DNA from: Hydrogenophaga sp. IBVHS1
Lineage (GTDB): Bacteria; Pseudomonadota; Gammaproteobacteria; Burkholderiales; Burkholderiaceae_C
DNA length: 64,000 bases
Assembly: GCF_002127265.1 (NCBI RefSeq)
Contig: NZ_NFUU01000001.1
Coordinates: 124,001 to 188,000, forward strand
Direction: 5' to 3'
Shown here: one piece after another, positions 27,271-36,835 of the stretch
How the letters are laid out: the number at the start of each line of letters is the position of its first letter
How positions within the stretch are numbered: the first letter of the stretch is position 1
Translations under genes and position numbers: made by a program
Notes under the pieces: generated by a model
Seen by the model: only the letters and a program-made list of their open reading frames with translations
Told to the model about the DNA's origin: nothing
Databases searched by the model: none

Positions 27271-29058
27271 ATGTTTCCTCAACGCCTTGACGCTCCGCAG
27301 GCCTACGCCATCGCCAAGGCCATGCTGGACGGCTTCAACCGGCACTACCGGCTGTTCCGCACCGAGTCGGCCCGCGCCAAGCACCGGTTCGAGACGCGTG
27401 ACTGGCTGGGGCAGCAGCGGGCGCAGCGCGAGCGCATCGAGTTCTACGACCTGCGGGTCAAGGAATGCCTCATGCGCCTCATGAAGGAATTCCAGGCCGA
27501 CCAGCAGCCCATGGCGGTGTGGGAGCAGGTCAAGCTGCACTACATCGGGCTGCTGGTGAACCACCACCAGCCCGAGCTGGCCGAGACCTTTTTCAATTCG
27601 GTCACCACCAAGATTCTGAAGCGCGCGTACTTTCAAAACGACTTCATCTTCGTGCGCCCGGCGGTCTCGACCGAGTACATCGAAAACGAAGAACCGAGCG
27701 CAAAACCGACCTACCGCTGCTACTACCCCACGGCCGACAACATGAAGGCCGAGTTGCTTCACCTGCTCGAAGACTTCGATCTGCGCGTGCCCTTTGAAGA
27801 CCTGCCGCGCGATGCGGGCCTGGTGCTGGGCGCGATGCTGCAGCACTTTGACCACACCCGCTTGCGTGCGAACTTCCAGTTCCAGGTGCTCTCCAGCCTG
27901 TTCTACCGGAACAAGGGTGCCTACGTGGTCGGCAAGATCATCAATGGCTTCCAGGAAGTGCCGTTCGCCCTGCCGGTGTTGCACAACATCGGTGGCCAGC
28001 TGGTGATCGACGCCGCGCTGTTTGGCGACGACGACCTGCTCATGCTGTTCAGTTTTGCGCGCGCGTATTTCATGGTCGACATGGAAGTGCCCAGCGCGTA
28101 TGTGCAGTTCTTGCGCGGCATGATGCCGCGCAAGCCGCGCGCCGAGCTCTACAACGCGCTCGGCCTGGCCAAGCAGGGCAAGACGCTGTTCTACCGCGAC
28201 TTCCTCTTCCACATGCGCCACAGCACCGACCGGTTCCGCATCGCGCCCGGCATCAAGGGCATGGTCATGCTGGTGTTTGATCTGCCGAGTTTTCCGTTCG
28301 TGTTCAAGCTCATCAAAGATTACTACCCGCCGCAGAAGGACACCTCGCGCGAGCAGATTCGTGGCAAGTACCTGCTGGTCAAGCAGCACGATCGCGTGGG
28401 TCGCATGGCAGATACGCTGGAGTTCTCTGAAGTGGGGTTCCCGCGTGAACGCTTCACCGATGAACTGATTGCCGAAATCCAGCAGTTCGCGCCCAGCCAG
28501 CTCGAGATCAGCGACCGCGATGGCGACGGCACCATCGAAGTGGTGCTGAAACACGTCTACATCGAACGCCGAATGATCCCGCTCAACATCTACCTGCAGG
28601 AGGCCTTCGACACCGGGGCGAAGGCGCAGGTCGAGCGCGCAGTGATCGAATACGGCAACGCCATCAAGGACCTGGTGGCCGGCAACATTTTTCCGGGCGA
28701 CATGCTGTGGAAGAACTTTGGCATCACCCGCCACGGCAAGGTGGTGTTCTACGACTACGACGAGATCGAGTACCTCACCGATTGCCAGTTCCGCCGCGTG
28801 CCCGCGCCGCGCAACGAAGAAGACGAGTTGTCCGGCGAGGTCTGGTACCCGGTGGGCAAGCACGATGTGTTTCCCGAAACCTTCGGCCCTTTCCTGCTCG
28901 GCAATCAATGGGTGCGCGAGGTGTTCATGAAGCACCACGCCGACCTGCTCGACGCCGACTTCTGGCAGCAGCACAAGGAGCGCATTGCCGCTGGCCATGT
29001 GCACGATGTTTTCCCCTACGAGCGCGATCGCCGTTTCCTGGCGCATGCGCTCGCCTGA
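27271..29058 (+). CDS. aceK: Isocitrate dehydrogenase kinase/phosphatase
   Basis: A 595-residue bifunctional enzyme that phosphorylates and dephosphorylates isocitrate dehydrogenase, shifting flux into the glyoxylate bypass. Recognisable regions are [20 protein letters not shown] (ATP-binding loop), [19 protein letters not shown] and the catalytic-domain motif [19 protein letters not shown]. Length is normal for the family. It is placed 55 bases after can, between isovaleryl-CoA dehydrogenase and a thiolase, and not next to aceA/aceB as in E. coli. Confidence 0.96.
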   Translation: MFPQRLDAPQAYAIAKAMLDGFNRHYRLFRTESARAKHRFETRDWLGQQRAQRERIEFYDLRVKECLMRLMKEFQADQQPMAVWEQVKLHYIGLLVNHHQPELAETFFNSVTTKILKRAYFQNDFIFVRPAVSTEYIENEEPSAKPTYRCYYPTADNMKAELLHLLEDFDLRVPFEDLPRDAGLVLGAMLQHFDHTRLRANFQFQVLSSLFYRNKGAYVVGKIINGFQEVPFALPVLHNIGGQLVIDAALFGDDDLLMLFSFARAYFMVDMEVPSAYVQFLRGMMPRKPRAELYNALGLAKQGKTLFYRDFLFHMRHSTDRFRIAPGIKGMVMLVFDLPSFPFVFKLIKDYYPPQKDTSREQIRGKYLLVKQHDRVGRMADTLEFSEVGFPRERFTDELIAEIQQFAPSQLEISDRDGDGTIEVVLKHVYIERRMIPLNIYLQEAFDTGAKAQVERAVIEYGNAIKDLVAGNIFPGDMLWKNFGITRHGKVVFYDYDEIEYLTDCQFRRVPAPRNEEDELSGEVWYPVGKHDVFPETFGPFLLGNQWVREVFMKHHADLLDADFWQQHKERIAAGHVHDVFPYERDRRFLAHALA

Positions 29059-29091
29059 CCCTTTTTCTTCATCCCTTCAAGGAGACCCTTC

Positions 29092-30279
29092 ATGTCACAA
29101 GCAGATCCCATCGTCATCGTCGGTGCCGCGCGCACTCCCATGGGCTCGTTCCAGAGCGACTTTGCCAGCCTGTCCGCGCACGACCTCGGCGGCGCTGCCA
29201 TCCAGGCGGCGGTGCAGCGCGCCGGCATCGACCCCGCACTGGTTGACGAGGTGCTGTTCGGCAACTGCCTGATGGCCGGCCAGGGTCAGGCCCCCGCGCG
29301 GCAAGCGGCCTTCAAGGGCGGCCTGCCGAAGTCGGCCGGCGCCGTCACGCTCTCAAAAATGTGCGGTTCCGGCATGAAGGCCACCATGCTCGCGCACGAC
29401 ATGCTGGCGGCCGGCAGCGCCACCGTGATGGTGGCGGGCGGCATGGAAAGCATGACCAACGCACCCTACCTGCTGCAGAAGGGCCGGGGCGGCTACCGCA
29501 TGGGCCACGACAAGATCTTTGATCACATGATGCTCGACGGCCTGGAAGATGCCTACGAACCTGGCCGATCCATGGGCACGTTCGGTGAAGATTGCGCGGC
29601 CAAGTACAGCTTCACGCGCGAGCAGCAGGACGCTTTCGCCATCGCCTCGGTTACGCGCGCCAAGGCGGCCACCGAGAGTGGCGCCTTTGCAGTGGAGATC
29701 ACGCCCGTGACGGTGAAGGACCGCAGCGGCGAGCGCGTGGTGTCCACCGACGAAGGTCCGGGCAAGGTCAAGCTCGACAAGGTCACCAGCCTGAAGCCCG
29801 CCTTCAAGAAGGACGGCACCATCACGGCGGCCTCGAGCTCCTCCATCAACGACGGCGCGGCCGCGCTGGTGCTCATGCGCCAGTCCACCGCGCAGAAGCT
29901 GGGCGCCAAGCCGCTGGCGCGCATCGTGGGCCACACCACCCACGCGCAGGAGCCCAACTGGTTCGCCACCGCGCCGGTCGGCGCCACGCAGAAGCTGCTG
30001 GAAAAAACCGGCTGGGCCGTGTCGGATGTGGACCTGTGGGAAATCAACGAAGCTTTCGCTGTGGTGCCCATGGCGCTCATGACCGAGCTGAGCATTCCGC
30101 ACGAGAAGGTGAACGTGAACGGCGGCGCCTGCGCGCTGGGCCACCCCATCGGCGCCAGCGGTGCGCGCATTCTGGTCACGTTGATCCATGCGCTGAAGGC
30201 GCGCGGTGGCAAGAAGGGCGTGGCGACGCTGTGCATTGGCGGCGGCGAAGCCACCGCCATGGCTGTCGAGTTGATGTGA
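29092..30279 (+). CDS. Acetyl-CoA acetyltransferase (thiolase)
   Basis: A 395-residue thiolase, probably splitting acetoacetyl-CoA to two acetyl-CoA. The acyl-enzyme cysteine is in VTLSKMCGSGMKATMLA (about residue 90), the histidine-region motif is NEAFAVVPMALM, and the C-terminal region has GGACALGHPIGASGARI and TLCIGGGEATA with the second cysteine. It has an AAGGAGA ribosome-binding site. In this operon it would finish leucine breakdown once acetoacetate is activated; no CoA-transferase is seen in the window. Confidence 0.93.
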   Translation: MSQADPIVIVGAARTPMGSFQSDFASLSAHDLGGAAIQAAVQRAGIDPALVDEVLFGNCLMAGQGQAPARQAAFKGGLPKSAGAVTLSKMCGSGMKATMLAHDMLAAGSATVMVAGGMESMTNAPYLLQKGRGGYRMGHDKIFDHMMLDGLEDAYEPGRSMGTFGEDCAAKYSFTREQQDAFAIASVTRAKAATESGAFAVEITPVTVKDRSGERVVSTDEGPGKVKLDKVTSLKPAFKKDGTITAASSSSINDGAAALVLMRQSTAQKLGAKPLARIVGHTTHAQEPNWFATAPVGATQKLLEKTGWAVSDVDLWEINEAFAVVPMALMTELSIPHEKVNVNGGACALGHPIGASGARILVTLIHALKARGGKKGVATLCIGGGEATAMAVELM

Positions 30280-30298
30280 TCAGAACTGGACCCAAGCC

Positions 30299-31426
30299 AT
30301 GCTGAACCAGGACCAACTCATGATCCGCGACGCGGTGCGCGCATTCGCCCAGGAGCAGCTGTGGCCGAACGCCGCGCGTTGGGACAAGGAGCACCATTTT
30401 CCGAAGGATGTGCACCAGGGGCTGGCCGAGCTGGGCGCCTACGGCATCTGCGTGCCCGAGGCCCTGGGTGGCGCCGGGCTGGACTACGTGACGCTGGCCG
30501 TGGTGCTGGAGGAAATCGCCGCTGGCGATGGCGGCACCAGCACCGCCATCAGTGTCACCAACTGCCCGGTGAATGCGATCCTGATGCGCTACGGCAATGC
30601 CCGTCAGCAGGAGCAATGGCTGCGACCGCTGGCCGCTGGCCAGATGCTCGGCGTGTTCTGCCTCACGGAGCCGCATGTGGGGTCGGATGCGTCGGCCTTG
30701 CGCGCCACGGCTGTGAAGCAGGGCGACGAGTATGTGATCAACGGCGTGAAGCAGTTCATCACCAGCGGCAAGAACGGGCACCTGGCCATCGTGATCGCGG
30801 TCACGGACAAGGGCGCTGGCAAGAAGGGCATGAGCGCCTTTGTAGTGCCCACCAGCACGCCGGGTTATCTGGTGGAGCGCCTGGAGGAAAAGCTGGGCCA
30901 GCACAGCAGCGACACAGCGCAGATCCGTTTCGAGAACTGCCGGATTCCTGCGGAGAACCTGATCGGCGCTGAGGGGGAGGGCTACAAGATCGCCTTGTCG
31001 GCGCTGGAGGGCGGTCGCATCGGGATTGCCGCGCAGAGCATCGGCATGGCGCGCAGCGCATTTGAGTGTGCGCTCACGTATTCCAAGCAGCGCGAAAGTT
31101 TTGGCCAGCCGATTTTTAACCACCAAGCCGTGGGCTTTCGGTTGGCCGACATGGCCACGCAGATCGAGGCTGCGCGCGCGCTAACGCACCATGCAGCCAC
31201 GCTGCGGGATGCGGGCGAGCCCTGTCTGAAGGAGGCGGCCATGGCCAAGTTGTTTGCCAGCGAAATGGCCGAGGCGGTGTGCTCGGCGGCCATTCAGGTG
31301 CATGGTGGCTATGGCTATGTGAACGACTTTCCGGTCGAGCGCATTTATCGGGACGTGCGGGTATGCCAGATCTACGAAGGCACGTCGGACGTGCAGAAGA
31401 TCATCATTCAGCGCGCGCTGGCTTGA
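30299..31426 (+). CDS. Acyl-CoA dehydrogenase (short/branched-chain type)
   Basis: A 375-residue flavoprotein. The signature FCLTEPHVGSDASALRATAV and the C-terminal catalytic region CQIYEGTSDVQKIII are present, with the catalytic glutamate in YEGTS. The helix G position has LEGGRIGIAAQ, without a glutamate, so it belongs to the short-chain/branched-chain type and differs from the IVD upstream. It starts 19 bases after the thiolase and closes the operon. Its substrate is probably a short branched acyl-CoA from isoleucine or valine (inference). Confidence 0.92.
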   Translation: MLNQDQLMIRDAVRAFAQEQLWPNAARWDKEHHFPKDVHQGLAELGAYGICVPEALGGAGLDYVTLAVVLEEIAAGDGGTSTAISVTNCPVNAILMRYGNARQQEQWLRPLAAGQMLGVFCLTEPHVGSDASALRATAVKQGDEYVINGVKQFITSGKNGHLAIVIAVTDKGAGKKGMSAFVVPTSTPGYLVERLEEKLGQHSSDTAQIRFENCRIPAENLIGAEGEGYKIALSALEGGRIGIAAQSIGMARSAFECALTYSKQRESFGQPIFNHQAVGFRLADMATQIEAARALTHHAATLRDAGEPCLKEAAMAKLFASEMAEAVCSAAIQVHGGYGYVNDFPVERIYRDVRVCQIYEGTSDVQKIIIQRALA

Positions 31427-31452
31427 CCAATTTAGAGCTCTCCGGTGGGAGC

Positions 31453-31556
31453 GGTCGTCGGTGACCGGGTTGCCCGGCTCCGCGAATGTCCCCCGGTGGC
31501 CTTCGGCCCCCTCCTCCTTAATTTCGCTGCGCCGGGCAACCCGGTCACCGGCGACC
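31453..31556. repeat. Large intergenic inverted repeat upstream of trkA
   Basis: Arms of 26 bases (31453-31478 and 31531-31556) are reverse complements with one mismatch, separated by 52 bases. The core is GTGACCGGGTTGCCCGGC. The element lies in a 247-base gap between an acyl-CoA dehydrogenase gene and trkA. From memory, similar GC-rich intergenic elements are common in Comamonadaceae. It has no coding content and no T-run, so it is not a simple terminator. Confidence 0.75.
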
Positions 31557-31621
31557 TTCCGGCGGGCGAGGCTGCATTTTTTCAGGATGCCGTGGAACCG
31601 GCTTTGCCGGGCCACAGGCAT

Positions 31622-31659
31622 CGCCCCCTGGGGGGTGACGCCGAAGGCGGCGCGGGGGG
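31622..31659. repeat. GC-rich hairpin element just before trkA
   Basis: CCCCC (31624-31628) can pair with the G-run at 31654-31659, and CGCCGAAGGCG in the middle forms a smaller hairpin. It ends 14 bases before the trkA ATG. This second block resembles other GC-rich intergenic elements of the family and may belong to the same composite repeat as 31453-31556. A regulatory role is possible but unproven. Confidence 0.5.
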
Positions 31660-31673
31660 TACCATTCCAAACC

Positions 31674-33065
31674 ATGAACATCATCATCCTGGGTGCAGGT
31701 CGCGTCGGAGAAAGCGTCGCAGAGAGCCTGGTCTCCGAGCAGAACGACATCACCGTAATCGACATGGATCCGGCCCGATTGCGCAGCCTGGAAGAGCGCA
31801 TCGATCTTCGAGGCGTGGTCGGCAACGGCATCCAGCCCTCGGTGCTGCAGGAAGCCGGCGCCAAAGACGCCGATATGTTGATTGCCTGCGCCGCCAACGA
31901 CGAAGCCAACCTGGTGGTCTGCAAGATTGCGCACGACATTTTCAACGTGCCCAGCACCATTGCGCGCCTGCGCTCTCCCGAGTTCAACGAAGGCGACGCA
32001 CTGCTGGGCAAGAATGGCTTTGCGGTGGACCATGTGATCTGCCCCGAAGAGTCGGTGACCCGCTACATCCACCAGCTCATCAGCTACCCCGAAGCCCTGC
32101 AGGTGCTGGAGTTTGCCGATGGACGAGCCAGCCTCATCGCGGTGCGTGCCGCACACGGGGGCGCGCTCGTGGGCCACACCATCGGTGAGTTCCGCGATCG
32201 CTTTCCTCAGGCCGAGATGCGCGTGGTGGCCCTCTACCGCCTCGACACCGAGATGGGGGCCACGCCGGAAACGCGCATCCTCGCGGGCGACGAAGTCTTT
32301 GTGCTGGCCGACACGCAGAAGATCCGCTACGTGCTGGGCGCGATCCACAACATCGACGAGCCGGTGCGCCGCATCATGATCGCCGGGGGCGGCAAGGTCG
32401 GTCTGCGTCTGGCTCGAACGCTGTCGGGCCAGTGCGAGGTCAAGATCATCGAGCGCGACCAGAAGCGGTGCGAGTATCTGGCCAGCCAGTTGCCTTCCAG
32501 CATGCTCATCCTGCAGGGCGACGGTGCCGACGAGGACCTGCTGCTTGAAGAAAACGTGGGCCAGATGGACATGTTCCTCGCGCTCACCAGCGACGACGAG
32601 GACAACATCATGTCGGCCATGCTGGCCAAGCGCATGGGCGCCAACCGAGTCCTGTCCCTGATCAACCGCCGCGCCTACGCCGACATGATGCAGGGCAGCA
32701 CGATTGACATCGCCATCTCGCCCTCACAGACCGTCATCGGCGAGCTGCTCACGCACCTGCGCCGTGGCGATGTGGCGGCGGTGCACAGCCTGCGCCGGGG
32801 TGCGGCCGAGGCGCTGGAAGGCATTGCGCGCGGCGATGTGAAGACCAGCAAGCTCGTGGGCCGCAAGGTGGAAGAGGTCAAGCTGCCCAAGGGGACGCGC
32901 ATTGGCGCCATCGTTCGCGGGGAAGGCCGCAAGTCCGAGGTGCTGATGCCGCACCACGACACCGTGATCCAGGCCGACGACCACATCATCATGTTCATCC
33001 CGAACAAGCGCCTCGTGCGCGAAGTGGAAAAGCTGTTCCAGGTGGGTGCCACCTTCTTCGGCTGA
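31674..33065 (+). CDS. trkA: Trk potassium transporter peripheral subunit TrkA
   Basis: A 463-residue NAD-binding regulator of Trk potassium uptake. It has two RCK units, each with a Rossmann nucleotide site: MNIIILGAGRVGESVAESLV at the N-terminus and IMIAGGGKVGLRLART at about residue 236. TrkA_C domains follow each. The open frame extends upstream, but that part covers the intergenic repeats, so the start at 31674 is preferred. It is directly followed by its membrane partner TrkH. Confidence 0.95.
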   Translation: MNIIILGAGRVGESVAESLVSEQNDITVIDMDPARLRSLEERIDLRGVVGNGIQPSVLQEAGAKDADMLIACAANDEANLVVCKIAHDIFNVPSTIARLRSPEFNEGDALLGKNGFAVDHVICPEESVTRYIHQLISYPEALQVLEFADGRASLIAVRAAHGGALVGHTIGEFRDRFPQAEMRVVALYRLDTEMGATPETRILAGDEVFVLADTQKIRYVLGAIHNIDEPVRRIMIAGGGKVGLRLARTLSGQCEVKIIERDQKRCEYLASQLPSSMLILQGDGADEDLLLEENVGQMDMFLALTSDDEDNIMSAMLAKRMGANRVLSLINRRAYADMMQGSTIDIAISPSQTVIGELLTHLRRGDVAAVHSLRRGAAEALEGIARGDVKTSKLVGRKVEEVKLPKGTRIGAIVRGEGRKSEVLMPHHDTVIQADDHIIMFIPNKRLVREVEKLFQVGATFFG

Positions 33066-33084
33066 CGCCTGGCGGAATCTTTTC

Positions 33085-34548
33085 GTGCTGCACAGCCTGC
33101 TCCCTGTTCTCTCGGTCTTCTCGCGCATCGTGCTGGCGTTCTCGCCGGCTTTTCTGGTGCCGCTGGCCTGGGCCTGGTTTCTGGACGAGCGCCACCATGC
33201 GCTGGTGTGGGCCTACGGCTTCGCGTTCACCACCACCTGCGGCCTGATTCTCTGGCAGACCACCCGCAGACACCGGCGTGAACTCCAGGCCAAGGATGGC
33301 TTTCTCCTGGTTAACCTGGTGTGGACGCTGTTGCCCGCTTTTGCGGCAGTGCCGCTGATGTTCACCGTGCCCGACATCACCTGGACCAAGGCCTATTTCG
33401 AAGCCATGAGCGCGCTCACCGCCACCGGTGCCACCGCGTTGTCTGGCCTGGATGCTCTGCCCATTTCGGTCAACGTCTGGCGCTGTTTCCTGCAGCTCGT
33501 GGGGGGGCTGGGCATCATGCTGCTGGTGGTGGCGGTGCTGCCGCTGCTGGGCCTGGGCGGCGTGCAGCTCTACCGGGCCGAGACGCCGGGCCCGATGAAA
33601 GACACCAAGTTCACGCCGCGAATATCGGAGACGGCGCGTGGCCTGTGGGGCGTGTATGTGATGTTTTCCGTGGCCTGCATGTTGTCTTACCGCTGGGCCG
33701 GCATGGACTGGGCCGACGCCTTCATGCACATGTGCACCACCATGGGTCTGGGGGGCTTTTCGTCGCACGATGCAAGCTTCGGTCACTGGGATTCGCACGC
33801 CATCGAGGCCGTGGCCACCGTCTTCATGACCCTGGCTGGCGTGAGCTTCATGCGCTATTTCATCGTGCTGCGGCACCGCACACTGCGCCCACTCACCAAC
33901 GACCGCGAGATCCGCACCTACATCGCCATCCTGACCGTGTCCATCGTGGCCGTGGCCATCCTGCTCACGGCGCACGGCGTGGTGGCCGATTTCCCCGAAG
34001 CCTTGCGCACCAGCGCCTTTCACGTGGTGTCGGTGGCCACCACCACCGGTTACGCGTCGACCGACTACGCGCAGTGGCCGGTGTTCGCGCCGGTGCTGCT
34101 CATGTTCCTGGGCTGCTTCGTTTCCTGCGCGGGTTCCACCGGCGGCGGCATCAAGCTCGTTCGCATGGTGCTGCTGGTCAAGCAGGCGCGGCGTGAGCTG
34201 GTCCGCATCATCCATCCGCGCGTGGTCAACCCCGTCACGCTGGGCGGGCGTGTCATGCCACCCACGGTCATGACCGCCGTGCTCGGCTACATGCTGATCT
34301 ACGGCGCGGCCACCATGGGCCTGACCATGGTGCTGCTGTTCACGGGGCTGGACATCGTCACCGCGTTCTCGGCGGTGGTCGCCACCGTGAACAACATTGG
34401 GCCCGGCCTGGGCGAAGTGGGCCCGGCGAGCAACTTCGGCGTGCTCAACCAGGTGCAGATCTGGGTGCTGACTTTTGCGATGCTGCTTGGTCGCCTCGAA
34501 CTGCTTGCCGTCCTGGTCTTATTCACCGGCCACTTCTGGAAGAAGTAG
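33085..34548 (+). CDS. trkH: Trk potassium transporter membrane subunit TrkH
   Basis: A 487-residue potassium channel-like transporter with about ten hydrophobic segments. Selectivity-filter-like loops are visible as SALTATGATALSGLDAL, TTMGLGGFSSHDASF, VATTTGYASTDYAQWP and TVNNIGPGLGEVGP, the four-repeat arrangement of the Trk/Ktr family. I place the start at GTG 33085; an ATG at 33046 would overlap trkA by 20 bases. It ends two bases from the convergent GST gene. Confidence 0.93.
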   Translation: MLHSLLPVLSVFSRIVLAFSPAFLVPLAWAWFLDERHHALVWAYGFAFTTTCGLILWQTTRRHRRELQAKDGFLLVNLVWTLLPAFAAVPLMFTVPDITWTKAYFEAMSALTATGATALSGLDALPISVNVWRCFLQLVGGLGIMLLVVAVLPLLGLGGVQLYRAETPGPMKDTKFTPRISETARGLWGVYVMFSVACMLSYRWAGMDWADAFMHMCTTMGLGGFSSHDASFGHWDSHAIEAVATVFMTLAGVSFMRYFIVLRHRTLRPLTNDREIRTYIAILTVSIVAVAILLTAHGVVADFPEALRTSAFHVVSVATTTGYASTDYAQWPVFAPVLLMFLGCFVSCAGSTGGGIKLVRMVLLVKQARRELVRIIHPRVVNPVTLGGRVMPPTVMTAVLGYMLIYGAATMGLTMVLLFTGLDIVTAFSAVVATVNNIGPGLGEVGPASNFGVLNQVQIWVLTFAMLLGRLELLAVLVLFTGHFWKK

Positions 34549-34550
34549 GT

Positions 34551-35255
34551 TCAGCCGCGCGGTGGGATGTTCAGGCCGCGCTGCACGGCCGGACGCGCGC
34601 CAAAGGCTTCGAGCACACGCGCCAGGTTGGGGAAATCCTTGAACCCCACGAGGTCGCCCGCGCCGTAGAAACCCACCAGGTTGCGCACCCACGGCCAGGT
34701 GGCGATGTCGGCGATGGTGTATTCGTCGCCCATGATCCAGTCGCGTCCTTCCAGGCGCTGGTTCAGCACACCCAGCAGCCGCTTCGTCTCCCCCACGTAA
34801 CGGTCTCGTGGGCGTTTGTCCTCGAATTCCTTGCCGGCGAACTTGTGGAAGAAGCCGAGCTGACCAAACATCGGCCCCACGCCACCCATCTGGAACATCA
34901 ACCACTGCAGGGTCTCAAAGCGCGCCGCCACGTCAGCGGGCAGCAGCTTGCCGGTCTTGCCCGCCAGGTAGATCAGGATGGCGCCCGATTCCCACAACGC
35001 CAGCGGTAGACCATCAGGACCGTTCGGGTCCAGGATGGCCGGGATCTTGTTGTTCGGGTTGAGCGAGAGAAAGGCCGGCGACATCTGGTCGTTGGTCTCG
35101 AAGCTGACCAGGTGCGGTTCGTAGGGCAGGCCGGTCTCCTCCAGCATGATCGACACCTTCACGCCGTTGGGTGTGGGCAGTGAATAGAGTTGCAGGCGAT
35201 CGGGGTAGGTGGCGGGCCACTTCTTCGTGATGGGAAAACTGTCGAGTGCGCTCAT
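34551..35255 (-). CDS. Glutathione S-transferase (YghU/YfcG-like)
   Basis: A 234-residue two-domain GST. The thioredoxin-like domain contains LYSLPTPNGVKVSIMLEETG, with the T-P-N-G motif of nu-class YfcG/YghU proteins, and the cis-proline/ESGA region NNKIPAILDPNGP and LALWESGAILIYLA. The helical C-terminal domain reads DEYTIADIATWPWVRNLV. This class usually acts as a disulfide-bond reductase. The start at 35255 is chosen for its match to the family. Confidence 0.92.
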   Translation of the reverse strand: MSALDSFPITKKWPATYPDRLQLYSLPTPNGVKVSIMLEETGLPYEPHLVSFETNDQMSPAFLSLNPNNKIPAILDPNGPDGLPLALWESGAILIYLAGKTGKLLPADVAARFETLQWLMFQMGGVGPMFGQLGFFHKFAGKEFEDKRPRDRYVGETKRLLGVLNQRLEGRDWIMGDEYTIADIATWPWVRNLVGFYGAGDLVGFKDFPNLARVLEAFGARPAVQRGLNIPPRG

Positions 35256-35364
35256 CTGGGGGTCCTTGGCTGCGGTGAAGACAAGCCGCCATTGGAACCC
35301 GCCGCGGCAAGACCCGCCAGCGCGCAAGGACATCGATAATTCGGCATCTACGGAGAACCCGACC

Positions 35365-35790
35365 ATGCCCGTCACCAAAGGATTCCGCGCGCTCGTGGAC
35401 GAAGCCACCGCGCAAATCACCACCTACAGCGTTGCCCAGGTGCGCGAGCGCATGCAGACCGGCGACCCCACCCTGCAGCTGGTGGACATTCGCGATGTGC
35501 GTGAACTCGAGCGCGAAGGCACAGCCCCGGGTGCACTGCACGCGCCGCGCGGCATGCTCGAATTCTGGGTTGACCCTGCGTCGCCCTATTTCAAGCCGGT
35601 GTTCGGCGACGAAGGCAAGGAATTCGTGCTGTTCTGCGGTGCCGGCTGGCGCAGCGCTCTGGCCACCGAGACCCTCAAGCGCATGGGCATGGACAACGTG
35701 GCCCACATCGACGGCGGATTCACAGAGTGGGTGCAGCAGGGCGCTCCCACCGAAACGCTGGAGCAACGCAAGGCGAAGAAGACCGGATGA
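35365..35790 (+). CDS. Rhodanese-like domain protein
   Basis: A 141-residue single-domain rhodanese, a likely sulfur carrier or sulfurtransferase. The CDC25/rhodanese motif LQLVDIRDVRELEREGTAPG and the active-site loop FCGAGWRSALA with C91 are intact. The start at 35365 follows GGAGAACC. It is divergent from the GST gene, and its stop overlaps the start of the YchJ-type gene (ATGA), so the two are translationally coupled. Confidence 0.92.
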   Translation: MPVTKGFRALVDEATAQITTYSVAQVRERMQTGDPTLQLVDIRDVRELEREGTAPGALHAPRGMLEFWVDPASPYFKPVFGDEGKEFVLFCGAGWRSALATETLKRMGMDNVAHIDGGFTEWVQQGAPTETLEQRKAKKTG

Positions 35791-36164
35791 AGGACAGCTG
35801 CCCCTGCGGCCGTGGCACGGTTTTCGACAGCTGCTGCGGCCGTTACATGGGCACCGGTGTGCCCGCCCCCGACGCCGAGTTGCTCATGCGCTCGCGCTTC
35901 ACCGCCTTTGTGCGCGGCGATGTGCCGCATCTGCAGGCGACCTGGCATCCCAGCCATCGACCCGCGTCGCTGGAACTGGATGGCAGCGTGAAATGGCTGG
36001 GTCTGGAGGTGAAGCACCACAAGGTCCTGGACGCCTCACATGCCGAGGTCGAGTTCGTGGCCCGGTCTCGCATCCAGGGTCGGGGCCAGCGCCTGCACGA
36101 ACGCAGCCAGTTCGTGCAGGAAGATGGCCAGTGGTTTTATGTGGATGGCGACATCCTCCCTTGA
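35787..36164 (+). CDS. YchJ family protein (SEC-C zinc motif)
   Basis: A 125-residue protein starting MKDSCPCGRGTVFDSCCGRY, a SEC-C zinc-binding motif with C5, C7, C16 and C17. The body (LLMRSRFTAFVRGDVPHLQA) is the NTF2-like fold of the YchJ family. Function is unknown. The ATG overlaps the rhodanese stop codon by four bases, so both are in one transcript. Confidence 0.9.
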   Translation: MKDSCPCGRGTVFDSCCGRYMGTGVPAPDAELLMRSRFTAFVRGDVPHLQATWHPSHRPASLELDGSVKWLGLEVKHHKVLDASHAEVEFVARSRIQGRGQRLHERSQFVQEDGQWFYVDGDILP

Positions 36165-36172
36165 AGGACGAC

Positions 36173-36835
36173 ATGTTCGAAGCGGTTCTTTTTGATTGCG
36201 ATGGCGTGCTGGTGGACAGCGAGCCCATCACCAATGGCGTGCTGCGCGAGGTTTTGAACGAGAGCGGCTGGGCCATCACGCAGGCCGAGTGCATGCAGGT
36301 GTTCATTGGCAAGGCGGTGCGCGATGAGCGCGCGCGCATCGAAGCCGAAACGGGCCAACCCCTCACCGAGGCCTGGATGCAGGCCTTCTACGAACGGCGC
36401 AACACGCGCCTGCTGGCCGAGCTCAAGGCGGTGCAGGGTGCGGTGGAAGCGGTGGCAGCGATCCACCGCCACGTCGATGGCCGCATCGCCTGCGCCTCTG
36501 GCGCCGACCGGCCCAAGGTGGTGATGCAACTGGACCACGTGGGCATGCTGCCTTATTTCGGCGAGCGCATCTTCAGCGGCCACGATCAGCCGCGCTCCAA
36601 GCCAGCGCCCGACGTCTACCTGGCCGCTGCCGCCCACCTGGGTGTGGACCCGGCGCGCTGCCTTGTGATTGAAGACACGGCCACCGGCGCACAGGCAGGG
36701 CTTGCGGCGGGGGCGACGGTGTGGGGGTATTGCCCGGAGGGGCACGGTCGGTCGTTCGAGGGCTTGGCGGTGGAGCGGGTGTTTGCCCACATGGACGAGC
36801 TACAGAACCTGTTTGCCGCGCCACTCGCCCGGTGA
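36173..36835 (+). CDS. HAD family phosphatase (phosphoglycolate/sugar phosphatase type)
   Basis: A 220-residue HAD hydrolase of subfamily IA. Motif I is LFDCDGVLVDSEPI, motif II is CASGADRPKV, motif III is RSKPAPDVYL and motif IV is CLVIEDTATGAQAG, all with the expected residues. It resembles phosphoglycolate phosphatase or beta-phosphoglucomutase relatives; the substrate is not deducible. It follows the YchJ-type gene by eight bases and its 3' end overlaps the converging AraC gene by 36 bases. Confidence 0.9.
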   Translation: MFEAVLFDCDGVLVDSEPITNGVLREVLNESGWAITQAECMQVFIGKAVRDERARIEAETGQPLTEAWMQAFYERRNTRLLAELKAVQGAVEAVAAIHRHVDGRIACASGADRPKVVMQLDHVGMLPYFGERIFSGHDQPRSKPAPDVYLAAAAHLGVDPARCLVIEDTATGAQAGLAAGATVWGYCPEGHGRSFEGLAVERVFAHMDELQNLFAAPLAR

